Below the pieces are notes generated by a model. It did not search any database. It had not been told where the DNA came from and saw only the letters and a program-made list of their open reading frames with translations. Shown here one piece after another: positions 1 to 6,924 of a stretch of DNA of 18,196 nucleotides (its first letter is position 1; each line of letters opens with the position of its first letter). Position numbers and translations under genes: made by a program. The stretch comes from JALHFZ01 sp964483085 (lineage in GTDB: Bacteria > Synergistota > Synergistia > Synergistales > Aminobacteriaceae). Location of the stretch: positions 1 to 18,196 of the forward strand of contig CAYZZX010000033.1 in the NCBI GenBank assembly GCA_964483085.1. The letters are read 5' to 3'.

Positions 1-961
1 TCTGCCGATGGCTGAAGGAGGCCCCGAAGGAGGTGTCGTCAAAATTTGTGAACCCTGCTACATCGAAGACGTCCTTGCTGTTTCCGGTGGAATAGATTCG
101 GGCGGTGTTGACCCCGTCGAAATAATTCACAGAAATCCGATGGTAGTCGTTTTTCAGCCGGTTTTCATCCTTAACTCCGAAGAAATCAGTGAAATCCCAG
201 GAGGAGGAGGAATTCCCCCACTCGGCGAGGAACCGCCATTTCCCTCCATCAAGCCTCACGAAAAAATCATCCCCGGTGAAATCCCGGGCCCGGTCGTACC
301 CTCCGCCGGGAAGAAGACGGAGGTTGATCTCCCCCTCCTGAGTCCGCATATATCCCGCCGTGGCGGAAAATCCATCCCCTGCAGCAGTCCCCCGGAAACT
401 TCCCCGAAACCACCCCTGGCTGCCTGCCTCGGCCTTAAGGGACCACTGGGTTTCCTCAGCGCCGGCGCGGGTGATGATATTAATGACCCCTGCGGCGGCA
501 TGGGAGCCGTAGATCGCCGACGAGGCCCCCTTCACCACTTCGATCCGCTCCACGGACTCGAGGGGGATCGTCCTGAGGTCGAAGGGCATTCCGAGTACCG
601 CCCCTGTCCCGTAGCTCGTATTCATCATGGGTATCCCGTCCACGAGAAGAAGGACCTCCGTAGTCAGGGTGCGGATAGTGATGCCCTTCGGCTGGGTCAT
701 GGACGCGCCGTTAACGAGCCCCACTACTCCGGGAAGGCGGTTCAGTACGTCCTGGACGTTCCGCGCCCCGGATTTATCGATATCCTCTCGGCTAATAACA
801 TAGGCAGGGGCCGGAACATCCTCGAGATTTTCGGCGAGGCGGGACCCTGTGACCACCACCGTGGGGATGTTTTCAGGGGTTTCGGCCGCCTCCAGAGGAA
901 GGCCTGCCGGAAGGAGGAAGAGGCAGAGGATGAGTATAAAAAAACCGCGTTTCATGGGCAT
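1..961 (-). CDS. TonB-dependent outer-membrane receptor, BtuB-like (C-terminus beyond left edge)
   Basis: The first 320 residues of an outer-membrane receptor that takes up cobalamin or a similar large ligand using TonB energy. A signal peptide (about residues 1-25, KRGFFILILCLFLLP) is followed by a TonB-box-like PTVVVTGSR and a plug domain with VPAPAYVISREDID, DVLNRLPGVVG, LLLVDGIPM, VERIEVVKGASSAIYGSHAAAGVINIIT. The first beta-strands of the barrel follow. The start is the ATG at 961, 11 nt after an AAGGAG; a second in-frame ATG at 955 is also possible. It lies behind a cobalamin riboswitch and terminator, which makes a corrinoid the likely substrate. An outer-membrane receptor implies a diderm host. 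The barrel C-terminus is outside the window. Confidence 0.9.
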   Translation of the reverse strand, partial: MPMKRGFFILILCLFLLPAGLPLEAAETPENIPTVVVTGSRLAENLEDVPAPAYVISREDIDKSGARNVQDVLNRLPGVVGLVNGASMTQPKGITIRTLTTEVLLLVDGIPMMNTSYGTGAVLGMPFDLRTIPLESVERIEVVKGASSAIYGSHAAAGVINIITRAGAEETQWSLKAEAGSQGWFRGSFRGTAAGDGFSATAGYMRTQEGEINLRLLPGGGYDRARDFTGDDFFVRLDGGKWRFLAEWGNSSSSWDFTDFFGVKDENRLKNDYHRISVNYFDGVNTARIYSTGNSKDVFDVAGFTNFDDTSFGASFSHRQ

Positions 962-1057
962 TTTTCGCACGTCTCCTTTTGATAAAAAGATTCCCTTCAG
1001 TTTTCAGGGGAGAATGAACGGACTGCATCCGCGGTTCTGTGCTCCTTTCCGGGCAAA

Positions 1058-1087
1058 ATAAAAAATGCGCCCTCCGAGGAGAGCGCA
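1058..1087 (-). terminator. Intrinsic terminator in the leader of the TonB receptor gene
   Basis: On the minus strand GCGCTCTC pairs with GAGGGCGC around a CTCG loop (one G-U pair), followed by ATTTTTTATTTT. It lies between the cobalamin aptamer and the receptor start, so it is the probable expression platform. Confidence 0.75.
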
Positions 1088-1107
1088 AAAAGATCCTGAT
1101 GTTCTGA

Positions 1108-1240
1108 AAGCAGCCCCGCCCTCGAGGACTCTTTCTACACAGTAGGAGCGGCAGTATCGGACTTGGGGTTTCCCCTTCACCGTAGCGGGGCTGTGCCGGA
1201 TTTTCACCGGCTTCCTGCGCTGCTCGTTCTGCTTTATTGA
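1108..1240 (-). promoter_or_regulatory. Cobalamin riboswitch
   Basis: The minus strand carries the conserved cobalamin aptamer core: AGGAAGCCGGTGAAAATCCGG, then CAGCCCCGCTACGGTGA, a GGGG/CCCC side stem, and the B12-box-like AAGTCCGATACTGCCGC. It sits just downstream of a TTGACC-17-TATAAT promoter and upstream of a hairpin terminator before the TonB receptor gene. The expected role is to lower receptor expression when cobalamin is plentiful. The outer limits are approximate. A 9-nt stretch of the aptamer core (1185-1193) is perfectly complementary to 1111-1119 near its 3' end. Confidence 0.85.
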
Positions 1241-1252
1241 ATTGACTACCGG

Positions 1253-1281
1253 ATTATACGGTCACCACTCCTCCGGGTCAA
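1253..1281 (-). promoter_or_regulatory. Sigma-70-type promoter for the riboswitch/TonB receptor transcript
   Basis: TTGACC (1276-1281) and a perfect TATAAT (1253-1258) are separated by exactly 17 nt on the minus strand. Transcription would begin near 1246, a few bases before the cobalamin aptamer. Confidence 0.75.
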
Positions 1282-1314
1282 GGGACATTCGGGCGCTTGT
1301 GGTCGGACTGCGAT

Positions 1315-1352
1315 AATGTCATCCCAAAGTGGGACAGGAAAAATGTCATCCC
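1315..1352. repeat. Short direct repeat with GTGGGACAGG core, possible IS-end remnant
   Basis: The 11-mer AATGTCATCCC occurs at 1315-1325 and 1342-1352, with AAAGTGGGACAGGAAA between. The TGTC...GGGACA arrangement is reminiscent of IS21-family element ends, which carry repeated blocks. No transposase or helper ATPase is present, and the short open frame over it (1329-1520) has no recognisable content. Between the two promoters (about 1282-1448) I see nothing else. Confidence 0.3.
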
Positions 1353-1448
1353 TTACTATTCAGGGATGAGGAGGGGAATATTCTTGAGCATCAAGGAAAC
1401 GGTAACGCCTGGGCCTCCAGGCCTGTGAGTTTTCCTGAGATTCTGCTC

Positions 1449-1477
1449 TTTTCAAAAAAGGGGTTAAGGAGTATCAT
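1449..1477 (+). promoter_or_regulatory. Candidate promoter for FMN riboswitch-ribU
   Basis: TTTTCA (1449-1454) and TATCAT (1472-1477) are 17 nt apart, so transcription would start close to the 5' edge of the FMN aptamer. The match to consensus is moderate. Confidence 0.45.
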
Positions 1478-1481
1478 AGCT

Positions 1482-1635
1482 CCATCTTCGGGGCAGGGTG
1501 AAAATCCCTACCGGCGGTAAAGGGACGGTTTCTCCGTCCTCAAGCCCGCGAGCTGAGAGGCTGATCCGGTGAAATTCCGGAGCCGACTGTAAACGGTCTT
1601 TCAAGAGGCCGGCAAGTCAGGATGGAAGAAGATGG
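1482..1635 (+). promoter_or_regulatory. FMN riboswitch (RFN element)
   Basis: A canonical RFN element. The P1 stem is CCATCTTC (1482-1489) with GAAGATGG (1628-1635). Inside are GGGGCAGGGTGAAAATCCC, ACCGGCGGTAAA, AGCCCGCGAGC, and TGATCCGGTGAAATTCCGGAGCCGACTGT. An intrinsic terminator follows directly before ribU, so FMN binding should stop transcription of the riboflavin transporter component. The match is close to consensus over its whole length. Confidence 0.95.
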
Positions 1636-1651
1636 CCTTCAGAGCCTGTAC

Positions 1652-1689
1652 GCCCCGTTCCGCCTGTGCGGTCGGGGCTTTTCTTTTTT
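1652..1689 (+). terminator. FMN riboswitch expression-platform terminator
   Basis: GCCCCG...CCGC, loop CTGT, GCGG...CGGGGC followed by TTTTCTTTTTT. The U tract ends just before the ribU Shine-Dalgarno sequence, consistent with transcription attenuation. Confidence 0.85.
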
Positions 1690-1701
1690 GAGGGGGTTAC
1701 A

Positions 1702-2295
1702 ATGATGGAAGCTGTCAGCCGCTGCAATAATACCCGGCGAATGGTCTGGACCGCCCTGCTCTCCTCGGTGGCAGCGGTGCTCATGTATATCGATACGGCG
1801 ATCCCGATTTTCCCCGCCTTTCTCAAGATGGATCTCTCGGACCTCCCCGCCCTCATCGCCGCCTTCGCGTGGGGACCGGCGGCGGGGGTACTTGTGGAGC
1901 TGGTGAAAAACCTGCTCCACGCCTTCACCACGTCAACGGCGGGGATCGGTGAGACAGCCAATTTTCTTATAGGCTCCGCCCTCGTCGCTCCCGCAGGGAT
2001 GATCTACCGGCAGTTCCGCACGAAAAAAGGCGCCCTCGCCGGGCTGGTCGCGGGAACCCTCGTCATGGCCCTCACCGCTGCCCTGGCCAACTACTTTCTT
2101 CTCCTGCCCTTCTACTCCCGGCTCATCCCGCTGGAGAAGATCATAGCCCTATCCTCTCGCATTCTTCCGGCGGTGCACGACAAGTTCACCCTCGTTCTCT
2201 ACGCCATCGTCCCCTTCAACCTCCTCAAAGGAACCCTTGTTTCCCTTATGACCCTCTGGCTCTACAAGCGGATCAGCTCCCTCTTCTGCCGCTGA
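1702..2295 (+). CDS. ribU: Riboflavin ECF transporter S-component RibU
   Basis: The substrate-binding membrane subunit of an energy-coupling-factor transporter that imports riboflavin; it needs the shared EcfA/A'/T module, which is not in this window. The protein has 197 residues and about six membrane segments. The family motif is FLKMDLSDLPALIAAFAWGP, then AGVLVELVKNLLH and IGETANFLIGSALV. The start is the ATG at 1702 (or 1705), 5-8 nt after AGGGGG; an upstream in-frame start at 1666 lies inside the terminator and is rejected. The assignment is strengthened by the FMN riboswitch immediately upstream. It is a single-gene unit that ends in a hairpin shared with the convergent TRAP operon. Confidence 0.93.
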   Translation: MMEAVSRCNNTRRMVWTALLSSVAAVLMYIDTAIPIFPAFLKMDLSDLPALIAAFAWGPAAGVLVELVKNLLHAFTTSTAGIGETANFLIGSALVAPAGMIYRQFRTKKGALAGLVAGTLVMALTAALANYFLLLPFYSRLIPLEKIIALSSRILPAVHDKFTLVLYAIVPFNLLKGTLVSLMTLWLYKRISSLFCR

Positions 2296-2303
2296 AGAAA
2301 ACG

Positions 2304-2344
2304 AAGGGGGCCCCGAAATTTCACCGGGACCCCCTTTATTTTTC
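2304..2344. terminator. Bidirectional terminator between ribU and the TRAP operon
   Basis: AAGGGGG/CCCCCTT plus an inner CCCG/CGGG arm form a hairpin between convergent genes. A T-rich run (TTTATTTTTCT) follows on the plus strand; the minus strand has only a weak T run (TTCG), so termination is likely strongest for ribU. Confidence 0.65.
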
Positions 2345-2376
2345 TCCCATATTTCTTTGGAAATGCAGCGGTTTTT

Positions 2377-3660
2377 CTATCCGCCGCTGCCCATCACGAG
2401 ATCAGGCAGAAGGGTCACGATTTCCGGAATGAAAATAATCAGCAGCAGAACGAAGATCATGGATCCGATGAGGGGCAGAAGGTACCTGAAAGAGGATTCG
2501 TAGGGGATATTTGCCACCTTGCAGGCAGCGATGAGATCGACCCCCAGGGGCGGAGTGTTCGCGCCGATAGCCAGGTTGACGCAGATCATGACGCCGAGGT
2601 GTATGGGGTCGACTCCCATCTGCTGCATGATAGGAAAGAAGATAGGGATGACGATGAGGACAATGGCGATGGTCTCCATGAACATCCCGAGAACGAGCAA
2701 CAGCAGGTTGAAGAGGAGCAGAACTACCCAGTAGTTGTCCGAGATGGCGAGCATGGCGTTCGCCACCGCCTGGGGGATGTTTTCCGCTGCGAGGATCCAT
2801 CCGAAGAGGCTGGCCGCTGCGATGAGGAAGAGCACTGCGGCGCTCGTATGGGCCGTCTCTTTGCAGATCTCGAAAAATCGCTTCCATGAGAGCTTCCTGT
2901 AGACGAACATGGAGAGGATCAGAGCGTAGAAGGCCGCCACCGCCCCGGCCTCCGTGGCCGTGAAGATTCCCTTCAGTATTCCTCCGATGATGATGGCCGG
3001 GGTGAGAAGGGGCAGAAGGGCAGAGCCAAAGGATTCGATGATCTCCTTCAGGGAGGCTCGCTCAAGCCGGGGGTACTTCTCCTTCCGGGCGATGAAATAG
3101 GAGATAGTCATCAGCCCGAGCCCGGCGAGGATTCCGGGGATGACCCCTCCGAGAAAGAGCTTTCCGATGGAGGTCCCCATGCTCACGCCGAGAACTACCA
3201 TGACGATGCTCGGGGGGATGATCGTTCCGAGGGAGCCCCCGCACCCCAGCAGGGCCGCACTGAAGGGGGGGCGGTACCCCTGTTGCTTCATGGCGGGAAG
3301 CATGATGGAGCCGATGGCCACCACGTCAGCCACACCGGAACCGGAGATGGCGCCGAAGAGCATGCAGGAGACCACCATCACCATGGCGAGCCCGCCGGGG
3401 ATATGCCCCACCATGGCGGAGGCGAAGCGCATAATCCGGGGGGTGATCCCTCCCTCGGCCATGAGGGCTCCAGCCAGGATGAACAAGGGGATGGCGAGGA
3501 GGGTGAAGGAGTCCACCCCCACCACCATCCTCTGGGCGACCACCAGCAGCGGAACGGACGACTCGAAGAGCAGGTACCCCATGCCCGAGATGGCGATGGA
3601 AAAGGCGATGGGTACACCGATCAGAAGGCCTCCGAAGAGAAGAGCCAGAAGGGTCAGCAT
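2377..3660 (-). CDS. dctM: TRAP transporter large permease subunit DctM
   Basis: The large membrane subunit of a tripartite ATP-independent periplasmic transporter, which moves a carboxylate substrate using a sodium or proton gradient. It has 427 residues, normal for the family, and is hydrophobic throughout with about 12 membrane segments. Visible family motifs are HIPGGLA (86-92), FGAISGSGVAD (102-112), ANTPPLGVDL near residue 365, and many Gly/Pro-rich helix breaks. The ATG at 3660 is 4 nt after the dctQ stop, with an AAGGAAC ribosome site inside the end of dctQ. It is last in the order dctP-dctQ-dctM. The substrate cannot be told from this subunit. Confidence 0.95.
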   Translation of the reverse strand: MLTLLALLFGGLLIGVPIAFSIAISGMGYLLFESSVPLLVVAQRMVVGVDSFTLLAIPLFILAGALMAEGGITPRIMRFASAMVGHIPGGLAMVMVVSCMLFGAISGSGVADVVAIGSIMLPAMKQQGYRPPFSAALLGCGGSLGTIIPPSIVMVVLGVSMGTSIGKLFLGGVIPGILAGLGLMTISYFIARKEKYPRLERASLKEIIESFGSALLPLLTPAIIIGGILKGIFTATEAGAVAAFYALILSMFVYRKLSWKRFFEICKETAHTSAAVLFLIAAASLFGWILAAENIPQAVANAMLAISDNYWVVLLLFNLLLLVLGMFMETIAIVLIVIPIFFPIMQQMGVDPIHLGVMICVNLAIGANTPPLGVDLIAACKVANIPYESSFRYLLPLIGSMIFVLLLIIFIPEIVTLLPDLVMGSGG

Positions 3661-3664
3661 CGGC

Positions 3665-4147
3665 TCAGTTCCTTCTCACGAGGGCCGCAAGGTCCCGGAG
3701 AACGACGAAGACCATGAGCACGCACCCGGCGGGAAAGGCGAGATAGAGGATCCCCGCCGGGATCTGCATGGCTGTTGTTCTCATTCCCCAGGTTCGCGTT
3801 ACGACCTGCCACCCCGCGACGGTCCCGAAAAGAAGAAAGAGGAGGATGCCCGCCGACCCGGTGAAGCGAAGGACCTTTTTTCCGGCAGGAGAGGTAATTT
3901 TCTGAACGAGAAGGTCGATGACCATGTGCTCTCCCCGGTAGAGCATGACGGCAGACCCGATAAAAGTGATCCACACCAGGATGGTCTGGGAAAGCTCACC
4001 GCCCCAGGAGAGGGGCGTATCGAGAACATACCGGAAGAACACCTCCGTCAGCACCTCGAGAAAGGTGGCGGCCACCGCCAGGGCGAGGAGAATGTCGAGA
4101 AAATGGAAAACTTTTCCGAAAATCCCTTTGTATTCAGGGGATGCCAA
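3665..4147 (-). CDS. dctQ: TRAP transporter small permease subunit DctQ
   Basis: The small four-helix membrane subunit that pairs with DctM. It has 160 residues, with the family pattern FRYVLDTPLSWGGELSQ (W48, E51), LVWITFIGSAVMLYRGEHM (W59, G64, H74) and a late hydrophobic pair of helices. The start must be TTG at 4147: it lies 2 nt after the dctP stop, and no in-frame ATG occurs before residue 68, inside the conserved core. A weak GGAAAG ribosome site precedes it, so translation probably depends on coupling to dctP. Confidence 0.93.
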   Translation of the reverse strand: MASPEYKGIFGKVFHFLDILLALAVAATFLEVLTEVFFRYVLDTPLSWGGELSQTILVWITFIGSAVMLYRGEHMVIDLLVQKITSPAGKKVLRFTGSAGILLFLLFGTVAGWQVVTRTWGMRTTAMQIPAGILYLAFPAGCVLMVFVVLRDLAALVRRN

Positions 4148-4149
4148 GG

Positions 4150-5127
4150 CTACTTTCCGTACTTCCTCACGAGGTCGAGGAGTTCCTTGCCGAAGATGGA
4201 CTCATAATCCGCCCACACGCTCTGAACAGCCTGCTGGAAGATCGTTTTATCCACGGTATTCACTTCCATCCCCTTCTCCTTGAGCATGCCGAGGAATTTG
4301 TCTTCCTGCTCCCTCGTCTGGCGGCGCTGCTCGTCCCGCCACTTGTCGGCAAACTTCATCACAGTCTCCTGATCTTCCTTGGAGATGCGGTTCCAGGCGG
4401 ACGAGTTCACGGAGAGAAGGGCGCTTCCCCAGATATGACCCGTGACGGAGAGGTACTTTTGCACTTCGAAGAAGGAGTTTGAGTAGATGATAGCGAAGGG
4501 ATTCTCCTGGCCGTCCACCACTCCCTGCTGCAGGGCCGTGTAGAGCTCGCCGAAGTTGATGGGCATGGGAGAGGCACCGAGGGCCTTGAAGGTGTCGAGG
4601 CGCATCTTGTCGGGGGTCACCCGGATCTTCAGCCCCTTCAGGTCTTCGGGCTTCATGATCGGGCGCTCATTGTTCGTCAAGTGGCGGAAGCCGTTCTCCC
4701 ACCAGGAAAGGCCCACGATCCCCTTCTTCTCGAGGATGGAGAGAAGATATGCTCCCAGCTCGCCGTCGAGGGCATTATAGGCTGCCTCGTGGGTGGGCCA
4801 GGCGTAGGGAAGGGCCTCCACGCCGAATTTCGGCTCGATGGACTGGAAGGAGCCTCCTCCGATGAGCCCTCCGTCGACGGTCTGAAGGGACAGCCCTTCA
4901 ATGAGGTCCTTCTCATTGCCAAGCTGGCTGCTCGCGTAGACCTGGATGACCACCCGGCCCTCCGTGGCCTTCTGCACATCTTCGGCAAAACCCAGGAGGC
5001 AGACGTTCCACGAATGGTCGGGGTTGAGCACATGGCCGATCTTGAGAGTGGTGGCGGCAAAGACGGGAAGAGCTGCGGACATCAGCAGAAACAGGGTGAA
5101 CAGAAACAGGGCGGATACTTTTTTCAT
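4150..5127 (-). CDS. dctP: TRAP transporter substrate-binding protein DctP
   Basis: The periplasmic solute receptor of the TRAP system, 325 residues. The signal peptide is MKKVSALFLFTLFLLMSAALPVFA (about 1-24). Family motifs follow: EGRVVIQVYASSQLGNEKDLIEGL, LKGLKIRV with the carboxylate-contacting Arg at 169, and FGELYTALQQGVVDGQENP (192-210). The start is the ATG at 5127, 8 nt after GGAGG; an upstream GTG (5136) overlaps that ribosome site and is rejected. A promoter (5169-5197) lies between it and the creatininase-family gene, so it may be expressed separately or by readthrough. The conserved Arg predicts a carboxylate ligand; the neighbouring CoA-transferase suggests a dicarboxylate. Confidence 0.95.
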   Translation of the reverse strand: MKKVSALFLFTLFLLMSAALPVFAATTLKIGHVLNPDHSWNVCLLGFAEDVQKATEGRVVIQVYASSQLGNEKDLIEGLSLQTVDGGLIGGGSFQSIEPKFGVEALPYAWPTHEAAYNALDGELGAYLLSILEKKGIVGLSWWENGFRHLTNNERPIMKPEDLKGLKIRVTPDKMRLDTFKALGASPMPINFGELYTALQQGVVDGQENPFAIIYSNSFFEVQKYLSVTGHIWGSALLSVNSSAWNRISKEDQETVMKFADKWRDEQRRQTREQEDKFLGMLKEKGMEVNTVDKTIFQQAVQSVWADYESIFGKELLDLVRKYGK

Positions 5128-5168
5128 CGAAAACACCTCCAGTAGATTATGGAAATAACTTTCATGGT

Positions 5169-5197
5169 ATTATATCAAAAAAACTTTAGTTCAGTAC
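5169..5197 (-). promoter_or_regulatory. Candidate promoter for dctPQM
   Basis: A perfect TATAAT (5169-5174) is preceded, 16-17 nt away, by a poor -35 (TACTGA or GTACTG). It sits in the 97-bp gap between the creatininase-family gene and dctP. Confidence 0.45.
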
Positions 5198-5224
5198 ACA
5201 TCATTGAGGGCGTGAAGGAAAACT

Positions 5225-5947
5225 TCACCATTGTTTCAAAAAGGCGATCATCCTCTCCAACCCCTTCTCCACTATTTTCTGCCCCTTTTCCCAGGTGGCC
5301 CCGGTGGCATCGCCGATCATGAGGGTGTCCGTCAGGGAGGGAATGGGCCAGAAGACTCCGATGTCGGGGAAGGGGTTCACTTTCTTCGGCTCCGTCCGGA
5401 CCGCCCGCTCCATTTTCACAAGGTCCGGGCGGAGATAGAGAAGGACGGACGTCCCCGCCTCGCTCGCGTGCCCATGGGCCATGGCTCCTTTGTTGTCGAG
5501 AATTCCCTCCCGGTCGCATAGTGGCTCGATGAAACGCCACCAGTCGAAGAGACAGGATTCCACATCATGCTCCATCTTCAATTTCGCGGCCGTCTGGGCG
5601 ATAAGGGGCACGTTCCCCACGTGGGGATTCATAAAACAGAACCGTTTGAAACCGTGCTTCACCAGGCTGAGGCAGATGTCTTCGAGGTAGTTCCGGAAAC
5701 TCTCCGGCCTCACAGCCACGGTTCCCGGGCCCCAGACCATGAGGGAATCCCCCACGGGAAGGGTGGGGCCAACGATCCATCCCATCTCCTCCGCCAGGCG
5801 GTTCGCCATCTCCTCGGCAACGAGAGTGTCCGCACCCAGAGGAAGATGGGGCCCCCAGACCTCGCAGGCTCCGCTCGGAAGAATGACCGTATCCTGATTT
5901 TTCATGGCTTCTTGAAAATCGAGAGTGTTCATCTCGAGCAATTTCAT
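5225..5947 (-). CDS. Creatininase-family metal-dependent amidohydrolase
   Basis: A 240-residue member of the creatininase/creatinine amidohydrolase family, enzymes that hydrolyse linear or cyclic amide bonds with a divalent-metal pair. Visible are LPSGACEVWGPHLPLGADT (21-41), the FMNPHVGN loop (counterpart of NGHGGN), and HGHASEAGTSVLLYL (counterpart of HAGExETSLML). E29, H34 and D40 are present. The usual EQHG is EVWG here, so the His that normally binds metal is W31. The ATG at 5947 follows GGAGG by 10 nt. The gene precedes dctPQM on the same strand and is divergent from the GntR gene. It may open an amide or lactam form of the imported acid; the substrate is unknown. Confidence 0.88.
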   Translation of the reverse strand: MKLLEMNTLDFQEAMKNQDTVILPSGACEVWGPHLPLGADTLVAEEMANRLAEEMGWIVGPTLPVGDSLMVWGPGTVAVRPESFRNYLEDICLSLVKHGFKRFCFMNPHVGNVPLIAQTAAKLKMEHDVESCLFDWWRFIEPLCDREGILDNKGAMAHGHASEAGTSVLLYLRPDLVKMERAVRTEPKKVNPFPDIGVFWPIPSLTDTLMIGDATGATWEKGQKIVEKGLERMIAFLKQW

Positions 5948-6021
5948 CCCTTTATAACCTCCGCTTCATCTCCAGAATTTTTCCCTGAATATTCGCCCCA
6001 ATCGGACGATAGAGTTCCATT

Positions 6022-6050
6022 ATCCTACGGGCATTTTCCCCGTCCGTCAA
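6022..6050 (-). promoter_or_regulatory. Candidate promoter for the creatininase-family gene / TRAP arm
   Basis: TTGACG (6045-6050) and TAGGAT (6022-6027) are 17 nt apart on the minus strand, giving a leader of about 70 nt before the gene. Confidence 0.5.
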
Positions 6051-6108
6051 ACGGGGCGAGAAAAACAGGGCAAGAAAATTAAACGATCTTTTCTTTCCAC
6101 AGCATCTC

Positions 6109-6117
6109 TGATATTAT
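6109..6117 (+). promoter_or_regulatory. Extended -10 promoter for the GntR-CaiB-HMGL arm
   Basis: TGATATTAT is an extended -10 (TGn-TATTAT) on the plus strand; the -35 region (TTTTCT) is poor. Transcription would begin near 6124, just before a 12-bp palindrome. Confidence 0.4.
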
Positions 6118-6131
6118 AAACATGAAACCAC

Positions 6132-6143
6132 AATGTCGACATT
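6132..6143. promoter_or_regulatory. Palindromic operator candidate for the GntR regulator
   Basis: AATGTCGACATT is a perfect 12-bp inverted repeat placed just downstream of the GntR-gene start of transcription and 29 nt before its ATG. GntR/FCD dimers bind short palindromes in this size range, so local autoregulation is likely. The assignment is by position and symmetry only. Confidence 0.4.
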
Positions 6144-6172
6144 TCTACATTTGAAAGAAGGTGATCCGTCCC

Positions 6173-6922
6173 ATGCCTCCGGGAAAAAACTTCAAGAACA
6201 CCACCCTCTCCGAGGAAGTGGCCGCATGGCTGCGCAAAGATCTTCTTCTCTCCTCAGCCTATCCACCGGGTTCATACATCCGGGAAGAAGAAGTCGCGAA
6301 GACGCTCAACGTCAGCCGGGCACCCGTGCGGGAGGGGCTCAAGATCCTCGAGGGGCTGGGGCTCCTCAAGTCCATACCCCAGAAGGGGTCCCTCGTGGTC
6401 GATTTTTCTCCCGAGGAGATCGAAGAGCTCTACGACATCCGTTTCGCCCTCGAGGATATGGTTTTCCGGGAGATCGTCCGGAAGGGGAGCTTCACCCGGG
6501 AGGACCACGATTCCCTGAAGAAAATCCTGTCGAAAATGCTCCTCCTCGGCAAGACCCAGGAGACCCGGGAAGAATTTCTTCTCGAGTTCAGCAAAATTGA
6601 CATGGACTTTCATCTCAGCCTCGCAGAGAAGGCGGGGAGACTCTGGACCCTCCGGCTGCTCAAGATGGTCTACTCCCAGATTCAGCAGGCGGTGCTCCGG
6701 GACCTCGCCACTGAGGAAGACATGAATGTCTTGGTGGAGGACCACCTGAGAATTCTCGATGCCCTTCTCGAGGGGAATCTCGACGAGATTCGAAAAGGGC
6801 GCTATTTCAGCTACTTCGAGCGGCGGGTGGACCCAATAAAGAAAAAGGAACGGGCCGGAAAAAAAGAACAGCCGTCCCGGACCGATCAAATTCATCAGGT
6901 ATCAGGAAAGGGGAAGAAATAA
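6173..6922 (+). CDS. GntR-family transcriptional regulator, FCD (FadR/VanR-like) subfamily
   Basis: A ligand-responsive DNA-binding regulator of 249 residues. The winged helix-turn-helix spans about 8-77 (LSEEVAAWLRKDLL, PPGSYIREEEVAKTLNVSRAPVREGLKILEGLGLL). The helical FCD ligand domain spans about 85-215, with D143-x-x-F-H147 and H191 as likely metal ligands. The final family His (usually in an R-x-H-x ending) is not evident: YFSYFERRV is found instead. A lysine-rich tail (223-249) is unusual. The start is the ATG at 6173, 7 nt after AAGGTGAT; the GTG at 6161 overlaps that ribosome site. It is 2 nt upstream of the CoA-transferase gene, so it is probably the pathway's own regulator, sensing a carboxylate. 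Confidence 0.9.
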   Translation: MPPGKNFKNTTLSEEVAAWLRKDLLLSSAYPPGSYIREEEVAKTLNVSRAPVREGLKILEGLGLLKSIPQKGSLVVDFSPEEIEELYDIRFALEDMVFREIVRKGSFTREDHDSLKKILSKMLLLGKTQETREEFLLEFSKIDMDFHLSLAEKAGRLWTLRLLKMVYSQIQQAVLRDLATEEDMNVLVEDHLRILDALLEGNLDEIRKGRYFSYFERRVDPIKKKERAGKKEQPSRTDQIHQVSGKGKK

Positions 6923-6924
6923 CT

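Noticed and set aside
8..982. Long plus-strand open frame (324 codons)
   Set aside because: It is antisense to the clearly recognisable TonB receptor; its own translation has no family motifs and low-complexity Pro/Gly/Arg content typical of GC-rich shadows.
1329..1520. Small plus-strand open frame running into the FMN riboswitch
   Set aside because: No ribosome site or recognisable sequence, and its end overlaps the riboswitch aptamer.
3140..4207. Plus-strand open frame of 355 codons
   Set aside because: It lies opposite dctM and dctQ, has no recognisable domain, and has no start or ribosome site of note.
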